DNA of 44,217 bases. Origin: an uncultured Ignavibacteria bacterium. Its GTDB lineage: Bacteria > Bacteroidota > Ignavibacteria > Kapaibacteriales > UBA2268. The notes under the pieces are model-generated. The model saw only the letters and a program-made list of their open reading frames with translations. It was not told where the DNA came from and did no database searches. The position numbers and the translations under genes are program-made. Below are positions 8,661 through 17,697 of the stretch, piece by piece. The stretch lies in NCBI GenBank assembly GCA_903862655.1, contig CAIOZA010000025.1:1-44217 (forward strand), in the 5' to 3' direction. Each line of letters starts with the position of its first letter. Positions within the stretch are counted from its first letter, which is position 1.

Positions 8661-10412
8661 ATGGCAACTAAAAATTTTGCAGAAAAAGCAAATTTGATTT
8701 CTTCAATCGCTGACTTGTTACGTGGTCCATATAAGCAAGCAGACTATGGCAAGGTTATATTACCATTCACTGTATTAAGGCGATTGGATTCTGTGTTAGA
8801 ACCTACGAAACAAGCAGTATTAGATGCTTTCGAAAAACATAGAAATAAAGAACCTGAAATTCTCGAACCCATTCTTAACAATGTTGCAAAGCTAAAATTT
8901 CATAATAATAGTAAATTTGATTTTAACAAGTTGACTCAGGATTCTAATAATATAGCAGCTAACTTAAGAAACTATATTAACGGTTTTTCAATTGGAGCCA
9001 AAGAGATTATTGAATATTTCAAGTTTGAAGAACAAATAAAAAAACTTGAAGAACATGATTTGTTATATTTAATTATTAAAGAATTTTCTGTAGCTGGAGA
9101 AGTTTTCAAAGATGTAGATACTATTGAAATGGGTTATATTTTTGAAGAGCTTATACGTAAATTTTCTGAACTTAGCAATGAAACTGCCGGGCATCATTTT
9201 ACGCCCAGAGAAGTAATCAGGTTAATGGTAAATTTACTGTTTTTAAATGACAAGGATATTCTGACTAGAAAAGGAATTGTAAAAACTTTATATGATCCTG
9301 CTTGCGGAACTGGTGGTATGCTTTCTGTTGCTGATGAGTATCTTCATGAATTGAATCCAGATGCTAAACTTGAAGTCTTTGGGCAGGAGCTAAATCCCGA
9401 ATCTTATGCTATTTGCAAATCTGACATGTTAATCAAAGGACAGAATCCATCAAACATTAAATTCTTTGATACTTTCTGTAAAGATGGACTTGTAGGTGAA
9501 ACATTCGATTATTGTTTAAGCAACCCTCCATTTGGCGTTGAATGGAAACAGTCTGAGAAATGCATTAAAGATGAATATACCAATAAGGGTTTTGCAGGTA
9601 GATTTGGAGCTGGTTTACCTCCTATTAGTGATGGTTCATTTCTATTTCTCCAACACATGATTTCTAAAATGAAACGTAGTTCCGGTGGAAGTAGAATCGC
9701 TATTGTTTTTAATGGTTCTCCACTTTTTTCAGGTGGTGCTGGAAGTGGGACAAGTGAAATTCGGAAATGGATAATTGAAAACGATATGCTCGAAGCCATT
9801 ATAGCAATGCCAGACCAGCTTTTCTATAATACTGGAATATCTACTTACATTTGGATTGTGACAGATCGAAAAATAAATATCCGAAAGGGCAAGATACAAC
9901 TAATTAATGCTACTGGTTCTGATAGTGATGATAAAGACAATCCATTCTATTCCAAAATGTTAAGAAGCCTTGGCAGTAAACGAAAAGAAATACATAAACA
10001 GGCGATAGAGTTTATAACTGAAATATATGGAGAGTTCAAGGAAAATGAGTACTGTAAGATATTTGATAATAATGATTTCGGTTATTCAAGAATAACAGTT
10101 GAAAGACCTCAACAAGATGAAGAAGGCAATCTTCTTTTTGATAAAAAAGGTAATTCAATAGCCAATTCTGAGCTAAGAGATTACGAGAATATTCCATTGA
10201 AAGAGGATATTGAAGAATATTTCAAAAGGGAAGTGCTTCCGCATTTACCGGATGCCTGGATTGACCACAGCAAAACAAAAATAGGCTATGAGATTAACTT
10301 TACAAAATATTTCTATAAATATAAACCATTACGAAGCCTTGAAGAAATCAGATCTGATATTTTAGCCCTTGAAAAAGAAACAGATGGTATGATTAAAGAG
10401 ATTTTGAAGTAA
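8661..10412 (+). CDS. hsdM: Type I restriction-modification DNA methyltransferase subunit
   Basis: A 583-residue HsdM. The N-terminal helical HsdM_N domain (residues 1-150) is followed by an N6-adenine methyltransferase domain with the SAM motif DPACGTGG (212-219) and the catalytic NPPF (288-291). HHFTPREVIRLM, typical of HsdM, precedes it. With HsdS it methylates adenines at a bipartite site, and with HsdR it forms the restriction complex. It is the first gene of the defence island: hsdS lies 6 kb and hsdR 9 kb downstream, with other defence genes inserted between. The spacer of 26 bases to the DUF262 gene suggests shared transcription. Confidence 0.95.
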   Translation: MATKNFAEKANLISSIADLLRGPYKQADYGKVILPFTVLRRLDSVLEPTKQAVLDAFEKHRNKEPEILEPILNNVAKLKFHNNSKFDFNKLTQDSNNIAANLRNYINGFSIGAKEIIEYFKFEEQIKKLEEHDLLYLIIKEFSVAGEVFKDVDTIEMGYIFEELIRKFSELSNETAGHHFTPREVIRLMVNLLFLNDKDILTRKGIVKTLYDPACGTGGMLSVADEYLHELNPDAKLEVFGQELNPESYAICKSDMLIKGQNPSNIKFFDTFCKDGLVGETFDYCLSNPPFGVEWKQSEKCIKDEYTNKGFAGRFGAGLPPISDGSFLFLQHMISKMKRSSGGSRIAIVFNGSPLFSGGAGSGTSEIRKWIIENDMLEAIIAMPDQLFYNTGISTYIWIVTDRKINIRKGKIQLINATGSDSDDKDNPFYSKMLRSLGSKRKEIHKQAIEFITEIYGEFKENEYCKIFDNNDFGYSRITVERPQQDEEGNLLFDKKGNSIANSELRDYENIPLKEDIEEYFKREVLPHLPDAWIDHSKTKIGYEINFTKYFYKYKPLRSLEEIRSDILALEKETDGMIKEILK

Positions 10413-10438
10413 ATTTGTTAAATAATAATAGATAAAAT

Positions 10439-12190
10439 ATGAGCTTTCTTCCTCCTATAACTATTGCGAATGCTATTCAAAAAATTGAATTTAAGGCTTT
10501 TTTATTGCCATCTATTCAGAGAGAATTTGTTTGGAAATGCGATAAGATTGAATTACTCTTTGATTCATTAATGAGAGATTATCCTATTGGTTCATTTTTA
10601 ACATGGAAAGTTAATGGTAATAATAAGTCAAATCATAGGTACTATGCTTTCTTGGATCATTTTAGAGAGAAATATAACATACATAGTAAAGAAGTAAATG
10701 TTAATAATCTTCATGAATTTGAAGCTGTGTTAGATGGACAGCAAAGGTTAACGGCATTATACATTGGATTAAAAGGGTCATACGGATATAAAAAACCAAT
10801 GGTTGTGATGAAAGACAATGAACAAGTTATTCCAACAAGAAAATTATATATCAAGTTATCTGGTCTAGCACTACAAGATGACTCAAAAGGAGATGTTGCA
10901 GATGATGGCAGGTATTATGATTTTAAATTTCTAACTCCTGATGATATATTCAAAGATAAGGACAACATTTGGTTCGAAGTTGGTGACATAATGAACCATA
11001 AAGGTACTTTTAAATTGAATAGTTTAATAAAAGATAATGATTGGACTCGAAATGAGTTCATTAATGAAACTTTATCTCGTTTGCATGATATAGTTCATGT
11101 AAATTCACTGCTTCACTTTTATCAAGAGGATGGAAATGACTATGACAAAGCTCTTAATATTTTCATAAGAGTAAATAATCAGGGTGAACCACTTGATTAT
11201 TCAGATCTTGTCATGTCAACGACAATAGCTGGATGGAAAAATAAAAAAGCTAGGGAAGAAATTATTAGTCTCGTTGATGAAATTTCAAATGTTTTTAAAA
11301 TCACAATTAATAAAGACATTATACTAAGAGCATATTTAATGCTTTTTAGAGATGATATTAAATTTAGAGCTACGAATTTTACTTTAAAAAATGCCAGGGA
11401 GTTTGAAGATAATTGGAATAATATAAAAGGAGCTATTTATTCTGCATACGAATTGATCCATAGTTTTGGATATGTTGATAAAACGCTAACCTCAAAAAAT
11501 TCAGCTTTACCAATCATTTATTATTTATTTAAAACTAATAAATTCAAAAGTTTTAGTAGTAAAGTGATTTATAAATACGATAGAGAGATTATTAAAAGGT
11601 GGCTTCATGCAGTGCTATTACATAAAATCTTTGGGACTCAAGCTGATAGTATCTTGAAAATCATTAGAGATGCTATTGCTAAAGAAATTCAAAAAGGATG
11701 CAAATCTTTCCCGGCTGGTAGTATAGCAAACAAACTCTCTAAGACTAGAAAGAGTATTACAGTTGATGATGAATTTATTGAGAATCTTCTATTGACTAAA
11801 TATGATGATCGTTATTCATTCCCGATTTTAGCTATACTTTATCCACACTTAGATTACAAGAACAATGATTTTCATAAAGATCATATACACCCTAAGAGTT
11901 GCTTTAACCAATCTTATTTGAAAAAAATGAAGATTAGTACAGATAAAAGCAAAGATTACACCGATAAAAAAATATATGATGGGATATTGAACTTACAATT
12001 ATTAGATTTAAACCAAAATACTTCAAAACAAGACAAAACTCTAGCACAATGGGTAAAAACTGAAAAAGTAGATTTGGTGAAGCAACTAATCCCAAATATC
12101 TTGGATTTCAATTTGTTCCCCAAATTCATTAAAGAACGAAGAAAAATATTGACGAAAAAATTAGTAACAGAGCTAACATTTATTGATTAG
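10439..12190 (+). CDS. DUF262/HNH (GmrSD-like) protein
   Basis: A 583-residue protein. The N-terminal DUF262 domain has IQREFVW (residues 26-32) and the ParB/sulfiredoxin-like nucleotide motif DGQQR (99-103). The C-terminal DUF1524-type HNH nuclease has KDHIHP (480-485), holding the catalytic histidine. DUF262-DUF1524 proteins include the type IV enzyme GmrSD, which cuts glucosylated hydroxymethylcytosine DNA using NTP, and RloF-type proteins found in type I restriction loci. Its place just after hsdM fits the second setting. All key residues seen are intact, so it is probably an active defence nuclease; its specificity cannot be read. Confidence 0.85.
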   Translation: MSFLPPITIANAIQKIEFKAFLLPSIQREFVWKCDKIELLFDSLMRDYPIGSFLTWKVNGNNKSNHRYYAFLDHFREKYNIHSKEVNVNNLHEFEAVLDGQQRLTALYIGLKGSYGYKKPMVVMKDNEQVIPTRKLYIKLSGLALQDDSKGDVADDGRYYDFKFLTPDDIFKDKDNIWFEVGDIMNHKGTFKLNSLIKDNDWTRNEFINETLSRLHDIVHVNSLLHFYQEDGNDYDKALNIFIRVNNQGEPLDYSDLVMSTTIAGWKNKKAREEIISLVDEISNVFKITINKDIILRAYLMLFRDDIKFRATNFTLKNAREFEDNWNNIKGAIYSAYELIHSFGYVDKTLTSKNSALPIIYYLFKTNKFKSFSSKVIYKYDREIIKRWLHAVLLHKIFGTQADSILKIIRDAIAKEIQKGCKSFPAGSIANKLSKTRKSITVDDEFIENLLLTKYDDRYSFPILAILYPHLDYKNNDFHKDHIHPKSCFNQSYLKKMKISTDKSKDYTDKKIYDGILNLQLLDLNQNTSKQDKTLAQWVKTEKVDLVKQLIPNILDFNLFPKFIKERRKILTKKLVTELTFID

Positions 12191-12275
12191 TTTTTTGTGA
12201 TCTTGATAGAAATAATTGCATTAAATAACTTGAAAGTAGTATTTTTTATATGTTAAAAGAACAAAAGAGGAAAAT

Positions 12276-13733
12276 ATGTCAATGAATTGGATAAACTTCG
12301 TTGCTTATGGTGTAATAGTATTATGGACGATAACAGCAATTATTTTTGTAATAAAAGCCAATAAAAAATATACCTCTGTTAATCCTTATATTTTTGATTC
12401 AGTTCCCGGTATCTTTACAACTCTTGGTATTTTTGGAACATTTCTTGGTATTACCTATTCTCTATATGCTTTTGATGTTAAAAATATTGAAGGAAGTATG
12501 CCTGGTCTGCTTACAGGTATGAAGACTGCCTTTTTAACATCCATATTCGGTATTGTACTCTCTTTTATATTTGCAAAATATGTATCTATTGCTCAAAAAA
12601 AAGGTGACTCTGAATTAAAACTTGAAAGTGAAGAAGTTATAAAACTTGGAGAATTGATAAAAGTCCTGAAAGATAGCATTGATATAAACCGGAACAGTTT
12701 TGATGAATTAAGAAAAGCTATTAGTAGCAATTCAGATGACAGTCTTAGTACACATTTTGTAAAACTAAGAACAATGTTTAAGGATGAGAGTCAGGATACT
12801 AGAACTGAAATAACCAAAATTGTAAATTCTCTTGGTGGTGATAGTGATACAAGTATATTAACCCAAATACAAAGACTCAGATCTGACATGGATTCAAATA
12901 AGAATATTTATACCGATATTAAAAATTCTTTAAATAAATTCTCAGAAAATAGCAATACTCATCTTTTAAATATAGATAATAACATTAAGGGAAGCAGCGA
13001 CCTAATAGCAACTAAATTCGATGAATTTACCAAGCTTCTTGAAAAGAGTAATACTGAAGCACTTGTTAAAGCTATAGAAAATGTCATTGGTGGCTTTAAT
13101 GAACGCTTGAATGAACTTTTGGAACGTCTAGTTAAAGAAAATTTTGAAGAATTGAACAATAGTGTTAAACAATTGAATAGTTGGCAAATTGAAAATAAGG
13201 AAATGATAATACGCCTTACTTCTCAATTTAAAGATGTGAGCGACAACTTGCAAGTGTCCGGTAAAACTTTGACTAGCATTTCAAATTCAACAAAACAACT
13301 TGTGAGTGATGATAGTGTGCTGATTAAATTAGTAAAGGAACTTGAAAGAGTTATGATTGAAAATACTACTTTCAGAGAAAGCATTGTCATGCTCAATACC
13401 ACAACTTTGGAACTTCAGGATTCTAGCAAGTTGCTAAACAATTGGATGAAGAGAGAAGAAAAGTTTGCCGAGGCTGTAAAGAATCTCATTGTTAGCTTAA
13501 ATGCTATTGAAGATCTGAAAAATCAATCTGGTCAAATGTGGAATGATATAAAAACTAACCTCAATCAAGGCTCTCAAGTGTTGAAGGATGGTTCGAAAGA
13601 ATTGTTGAGCCATGTCCAACAGCTTGATAGTGAGTTTCATAATCGAATGAATCAGAGCTTTATGAGCCTTGATAAGATTCTTCAAGCAATGGTAACAGAA
13701 TATCATAACAGAGCCAATATTCTTAAAGGCTAA
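12276..13733 (+). CDS. zorA: Zorya anti-phage system motor protein ZorA
   Basis: A 485-residue MotA/TolQ/ExbB-like protein. Transmembrane helices lie near residues 7-26, 43-65 and 81-105. The second and third carry the motor signature PGIFTTLGIFGTFLGI and GLLTGMKTAFLTSIFGIVLS. The remaining 375 residues form a long cytoplasmic coiled-coil tail with S/T/N-rich heptads. In Zorya, ZorA and ZorB form a proton-driven inner-membrane rotor with a long tail, thought to sense phage entry and relay it to effectors. The tail is shorter than in type I Zorya, fitting type II. A clear GAGG ribosome site precedes the ATG. zorB follows 2 bases after the stop. Confidence 0.88.
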   Translation: MSMNWINFVAYGVIVLWTITAIIFVIKANKKYTSVNPYIFDSVPGIFTTLGIFGTFLGITYSLYAFDVKNIEGSMPGLLTGMKTAFLTSIFGIVLSFIFAKYVSIAQKKGDSELKLESEEVIKLGELIKVLKDSIDINRNSFDELRKAISSNSDDSLSTHFVKLRTMFKDESQDTRTEITKIVNSLGGDSDTSILTQIQRLRSDMDSNKNIYTDIKNSLNKFSENSNTHLLNIDNNIKGSSDLIATKFDEFTKLLEKSNTEALVKAIENVIGGFNERLNELLERLVKENFEELNNSVKQLNSWQIENKEMIIRLTSQFKDVSDNLQVSGKTLTSISNSTKQLVSDDSVLIKLVKELERVMIENTTFRESIVMLNTTTLELQDSSKLLNNWMKREEKFAEAVKNLIVSLNAIEDLKNQSGQMWNDIKTNLNQGSQVLKDGSKELLSHVQQLDSEFHNRMNQSFMSLDKILQAMVTEYHNRANILKG

Positions 13734-13735
13734 TT

Positions 13736-14452
13736 ATGAAATTTAAAAGTAAAGAGAATTATTGGACATCGTTATCGGATATAATGACCGGACTAATGAT
13801 AATTTTTCTGTTCATTTCAATTTCCTATATGATTCAGGTTAAGAACCGTGAAAAAGCTAAGGATGACTTAGTTAGAGATTTCCAGAATGTAAAAGTAGAT
13901 TTATTCAATGATCTGAAGAAAGAATTTGAGAACGACTTCAAAGAGGATAAATGGCACGCTGAATTAGATAAAGATTTATCTATCAGATTTTTAAATGAAA
14001 AAGTGCTATTTGATTATAATAAGTTTGTTCTTAAAAATGAATTTAAGTACATATTGGATGATTTTTTTCCAAGATATATGAATATTATAATGAATGATAA
14101 GTATAGAGACAAAATTTTGGAAGTTAGAATTGAAGGTCACACCGATTCCGATGGTGATTATATGTATAATTTAAATCTATCACAAAGTAGAACCAGAAGT
14201 GTTTTAGATTATGTATTATTCAATGGAAATGAATATTTCAAAAATTTAGATAATGACCGTAAGCAATTAATTAAATTTTGGCTAATCTCTAATGGTTTTT
14301 CTAGTGGTAGAATTTTGGACAATAATGCTAAATACTGCATTGAGACAGGGATGACTGAAAACAAAGAAAAATCAAGAAGAGTCGAGTTTAGAATTGTAAC
14401 AAAATCTGATCAGTTGTTAGATGAGATTTTAAAGAAAATTAAGGAACGTTGA
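13736..14452 (+). CDS. zorB: Zorya stator-like protein ZorB (MotB/OmpA domain)
   Basis: A 238-residue protein. A single N-terminal membrane helix (residues 14-35) carries the MotB-type ion-binding aspartate D15 in SLSDIMTGLMIIF. A periplasmic linker leads to an OmpA/MotB peptidoglycan-binding domain with EGHTDSDG and the NLSQSRTRSV helix, ending in RRVEFRI. It pairs with ZorA in the membrane motor, anchoring it to the cell wall. The gaps of 2 bases before and 3 bases after show a tight zorA-zorB-zorE unit. Confidence 0.9.
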   Translation: MKFKSKENYWTSLSDIMTGLMIIFLFISISYMIQVKNREKAKDDLVRDFQNVKVDLFNDLKKEFENDFKEDKWHAELDKDLSIRFLNEKVLFDYNKFVLKNEFKYILDDFFPRYMNIIMNDKYRDKILEVRIEGHTDSDGDYMYNLNLSQSRTRSVLDYVLFNGNEYFKNLDNDRKQLIKFWLISNGFSSGRILDNNAKYCIETGMTENKEKSRRVEFRIVTKSDQLLDEILKKIKER

Positions 14453-14455
14453 AAA

Positions 14456-15313
14456 ATGTACGATTTCTCGGAATTAAAGAAATATGTAGAACAAGAACTA
14501 GGCATTAATACTGAAAATGCTAAATCCAGCTTTACTATCATTCGAGAAAGACTAACATTTAAGGGTCTTCAGGAGAATATTCACATTGATAATGAAGGAA
14601 TATTCTACATTGATGATGATGGGAAAAAGCATAAAGGTTTTTTATACATTGAAATATTTGATCCAGTTGAGTGGAAAAAAAGAGGCTGGAATGAAGTACC
14701 AACGTTTCATATCACAAATTGTAATGTAATTGAAAGACAAAAGAATAGAAAGAATTTTGATGGACATTATGTGTTTTCTAATCAGCCAGTAACTGATGTC
14801 AAGGATGCCAATGGCATCGAACATGATTTACCGGTTTGTTCAAACTGTATGAAATTGACCCCTGAATTTAATTCTGTCATTAATTCAACTACTTATATCA
14901 AGGACTATCTCAAACCAAATTTTACAGATTCTGATTTACCGAAGACTGGTGAAAAATCTGTCATCGATGTAGATATGTTTGGCTATACCCCTGATTGGGA
15001 AGAAAAAAGTAAAAATTATAGAATTAATCATCATTTCACTTGTGAAAGTTGTGGCTTGAAATTGAATGAAATTTATACTCATGGATACTTTTTGGAAACT
15101 CACCATGTGAATGGTGATAAAGAGGACAACAGAGATTCTAATCTCCAGTGTCTCTGTTCTCTATGCCATGCATTTAGTAACTCAAGACATATTCAAAACT
15201 ATCAAAGACAAATTAATAAAATCAAACTGAATGAGTTTCTCACTCTTTTTATGGGTAAATTGTATGAATTAAATAACCCATATATTAATCGAGTCTCAGA
15301 ATTAAATTTATGA
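14456..15313 (+). CDS. zorE: Zorya type II effector ZorE (HNH endonuclease)
   Basis: A 285-residue protein with a C-terminal HNH nuclease. Two zinc-binding pairs (CESC and CSLC) frame the catalytic ETHHVNG (E214-H217) and DNRDSNLQCLC. A further CSNC lies mid-protein. The N-terminal 140 residues are unassigned. In type II Zorya the ZorA/ZorB motor is paired with one HNH protein, ZorE, which is thought to damage phage DNA. Position right after zorB and domain content both fit. It is the last gene before a promoter, so the zor set ends here. Confidence 0.85.
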   Translation: MYDFSELKKYVEQELGINTENAKSSFTIIRERLTFKGLQENIHIDNEGIFYIDDDGKKHKGFLYIEIFDPVEWKKRGWNEVPTFHITNCNVIERQKNRKNFDGHYVFSNQPVTDVKDANGIEHDLPVCSNCMKLTPEFNSVINSTTYIKDYLKPNFTDSDLPKTGEKSVIDVDMFGYTPDWEEKSKNYRINHHFTCESCGLKLNEIYTHGYFLETHHVNGDKEDNRDSNLQCLCSLCHAFSNSRHIQNYQRQINKIKLNEFLTLFMGKLYELNNPYINRVSELNL

Positions 15314-15387
15314 ACATTCCGTCAATATATAAATATTCAGTACTCGAACACATAATTTCTATTTATGAGTTTTTTTCAACAATTTGC

Positions 15388-15418
15388 TTTGAAATATTAA
15401 AAAACAATTGTAGTTTTG
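15388..15418 (+). promoter_or_regulatory. Bacteroidota-type promoter upstream of AbiF RNA
   Basis: TTTG at 15388-15391 is followed by exactly 19 bases and TAGTTTTG at 15411-15418. This matches the Bacteroidota consensus TTTG-N19-TAnnTTTG without mismatch. Transcription should start near 15423-15426, just before the hairpin, and not at the abiF start codon. Confidence 0.75.
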
Positions 15419-15423
15419 TATCA

Positions 15424-15470
15424 ACATACCTGGCAAGCCTCTCGAAGAAGCTCAAATTGCCGGGTTTTTT
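15424..15470 (+). ncRNA. Candidate AbiF-associated small RNA / terminator hairpin
   Basis: From the predicted start the transcript holds an 8-bp stem, CCTGGCAA (15429-15436) with TTGCCGGG (15457-15464), around a 20-base loop. Six T residues (15465-15470) follow directly, the form of an intrinsic terminator. A conserved RNA called the AbiF motif is known upstream of genes for Abi_2/AbiF proteins, and this one sits 11 bases before such a gene. A short RNA of about 45 bases would be made, with abiF expressed by read-through. Whether it belongs to the described AbiF RNA class cannot be tested here. Confidence 0.6.
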
Positions 15471-15481
15471 CATTTTATAAC

Positions 15482-16381
15482 ATGAAATACGAAAAGCCCG
15501 CACTAACGATTGAAGAGCAAATTGCCCTTCTTAAAAGTAGAAATTTAGTAATCGAAAATGATGCTGAAACTCATATTTCTCTTTCTAATATTAGCTATTA
15601 CCGACTTAGCTCTTATCTTTATCCATATCGAAATCATGAAGATGTTGCGCAATCCTTTATTTTTGGAACCAATTTTGAAGATATTATAAAAATCTATTCT
15701 TTCGACAGAAAATTAAGATTGCTAATTTTTGATTCGATTGAGAGAATTGAAATTGCTTTTAGAACACAACTTACACTAAAATGCTCATTCAGTTTAGGTG
15801 TGAACTGGTATATGGATAGGAATCTATTCATCGATAAAGAAAAATTTGACAAAATTTCTTCCGGTTTGATGAAAGAATATTCAAATTCTAAAGAAGTATT
15901 TATTGAGCATTTCAAAAAGAAATATGATGATACTGAATACCCTCCATCTTGGATTGGTCTCGAAATCTTTACTTTCGGACAGCTCTCTGCACATTTTACA
16001 AATCTGAATAGTAAATCTGAAAAGCAAAAAGTCGCTGAGTATTTCAATCTACCGCTTCCGGTTTTTGAATCATGGTTTCATAGTATCGTTTATGTTCGGA
16101 ATATCTGTGCTCACCATAGCAGACTTTGGAACAGAAGCCTTGGTGTGAGACCTAATTTCCCGCATCCAAAGAACTTCAATTGGCTTCAATTTCAAGATAT
16201 TCATAATAATAGAATTTATTATTTCTTGTGTACGTTGCAATTCCTATTAGATACAGTTCATCCCAAAAATACTTTCAGAGAAAAGTTGAAGGCTCTATTG
16301 GAGCATTATTTATTAATTGATATTACTAAGATGGGTTTCCCTAAGAATTGGTTAGAAGAAAAATTTTGGGTGAAGAAATGA
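15482..16381 (+). CDS. AbiF/Abi_2 family HEPN abortive-infection protein
   Basis: A 299-residue protein from ATG 15482. The frame is open upstream to 15416, but that stretch overlaps the promoter and hairpin. The N-terminal pattern (ALTIEEQIALLKSRNL, SYYRLSSYLYPYR) and FDRKLRLLIFDSIERIEIAFR are typical of Abi_2. The HEPN ribonuclease motif R-x4-H is RNICAH (R206-H211). Abi_2/AbiF proteins are RNA-cleaving abortive infection effectors and are considered relatives of the Cas13 ancestor. The stop overlaps the hsdS start (ATGA), so it is translated together with the type I specificity subunit. No good ribosome site precedes the ATG. Confidence 0.85.
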   Translation: MKYEKPALTIEEQIALLKSRNLVIENDAETHISLSNISYYRLSSYLYPYRNHEDVAQSFIFGTNFEDIIKIYSFDRKLRLLIFDSIERIEIAFRTQLTLKCSFSLGVNWYMDRNLFIDKEKFDKISSGLMKEYSNSKEVFIEHFKKKYDDTEYPPSWIGLEIFTFGQLSAHFTNLNSKSEKQKVAEYFNLPLPVFESWFHSIVYVRNICAHHSRLWNRSLGVRPNFPHPKNFNWLQFQDIHNNRIYYFLCTLQFLLDTVHPKNTFREKLKALLEHYLLIDITKMGFPKNWLEEKFWVKK

Positions 16382-17697
16382 CAAAATACGAAAAATACAG
16401 ACCCACCACTATTGAATGGATTGGGGATATCCCTGAAAATTGGGAAATGAAAAATCTTGGATATATCGCAAAAATGGTTGTACCAATGAGAGACAAACCA
16501 AAAGACTTAAATGGTACAATCCCTTGGTTGAGAATTGAAGATTTTGATGGAAAATTTGTTAGTGATTCTAAAAGTGGTCAAGGTGTAACGAAGGAAATAG
16601 TTGATGAAATGAATTTGAGAGTATTTCCTATTGGAACTGTCCTCTGTTCATGTAGTTGTGCAATGGGTAAAACAGCAATAGTAAAAAAGCCATTAATAAC
16701 AAATCAAACTTTCATTGGGATTATACCTGATCAAGGGGTTTGTTCTGATTTTCTTTACTTTTTGATGAAATCATCTGAACAATATTTAAATTCAATTTCA
16801 ACTGGAGCCATTCAAACATATCTATCAAGGGAAGATTTTGAGAAATTAAAAATACCACTTCCTACAAAAGATGAGCAAACATCTATTGCCAACTTTCTCG
16901 ACAATAAGACTGCTCTGATTGATTCATTTATAGAAAAGAAAAAGAAGCTGATTGAGCTGCTGAAAGAAGAAAGAACAGGAATAATTAATCAGGCTGTAAC
17001 AAAAGGTATAAATCCAAATACAAAAATGAAACCAAGTGGAATTGATTGGCTGGGAGATATACCGGATCATTGGGAAGTAAAGAAATTGAAGTATATATTA
17101 AAACCGGTAAAAGGAGCGTTAAAACCTGGACCATTTGGAAGTGATTTGAAGAACTCAGATGTTTCTACTGACGGTGTATTTAAAGTATATACTCAAAGAA
17201 ATGTTATCGACAATGACTTTGACTCTGGTGAGGATTTTATATCAGAAGAAAAATATTCGCATCTTAAGGTTTTTGAAATTTTTGAAAGTGATATTCTTGT
17301 TACAACAAGAGGTACAATTGGAAGGGCAGCTATCTTCCCAAATGGAAAAATTAGAGGAATTTTACATCCCTGCTTAATAAGAATCCAAATTGAGAAACAA
17401 AAGGTCTTAGGTCAGTTTTTAATTATGTACTTCAATGAGTCAACATTTTTTCAAGAAAATGTCCTGCTCAATAGTAACTCTACAATCATTGATGTTATAT
17501 ATGGTTATACTCTACGTGAAGTAATTATTCCTATACCTCCCCAAAAGGAACAATATTCAATACTGTTATCAATTTCAACTGGAATACAAATAATTGAGAA
17601 TACAATTAGCAAAATAGAAAAAGAAATTGAACTTATTCAGGAATACCGGACAGCTTTAATCAGCGAAGTTGTAACAGGGAAAGTGAAGGTTGAATAA
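16378..17697 (+). CDS. hsdS: Type I restriction-modification specificity subunit
   Basis: A 439-residue HsdS starting at ATG 16378, inside the abiF stop. Two target-recognition halves are visible. The first begins PTTIEWIGDIPENWE and the second PSGIDWLGDIPDHWE (about residue 220). Each ends in a conserved helix region introduced by IPLPTKDEQ and IPIPPQKEQ. The last residues EYRTALISEVVTGKVKV are the usual family end. HsdS recognises the two halves of the target and holds HsdM and HsdR. It overlaps the next gene by one base (TAATG). A remnant of another hsdS end is found at 19093-19251. Confidence 0.93.
   Translation: MTKYEKYRPTTIEWIGDIPENWEMKNLGYIAKMVVPMRDKPKDLNGTIPWLRIEDFDGKFVSDSKSGQGVTKEIVDEMNLRVFPIGTVLCSCSCAMGKTAIVKKPLITNQTFIGIIPDQGVCSDFLYFLMKSSEQYLNSISTGAIQTYLSREDFEKLKIPLPTKDEQTSIANFLDNKTALIDSFIEKKKKLIELLKEERTGIINQAVTKGINPNTKMKPSGIDWLGDIPDHWEVKKLKYILKPVKGALKPGPFGSDLKNSDVSTDGVFKVYTQRNVIDNDFDSGEDFISEEKYSHLKVFEIFESDILVTTRGTIGRAAIFPNGKIRGILHPCLIRIQIEKQKVLGQFLIMYFNESTFFQENVLLNSNSTIIDVIYGYTLREVIIPIPPQKEQYSILLSISTGIQIIENTISKIEKEIELIQEYRTALISEVVTGKVKVE

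Noticed and set aside
15416-15481. An upstream extension of the AbiF reading frame to 15416.
   Set aside because: It would make the hairpin and T-run coding and overlap the -7 promoter box; the ATG at 15482 begins the conserved Abi_2 sequence.
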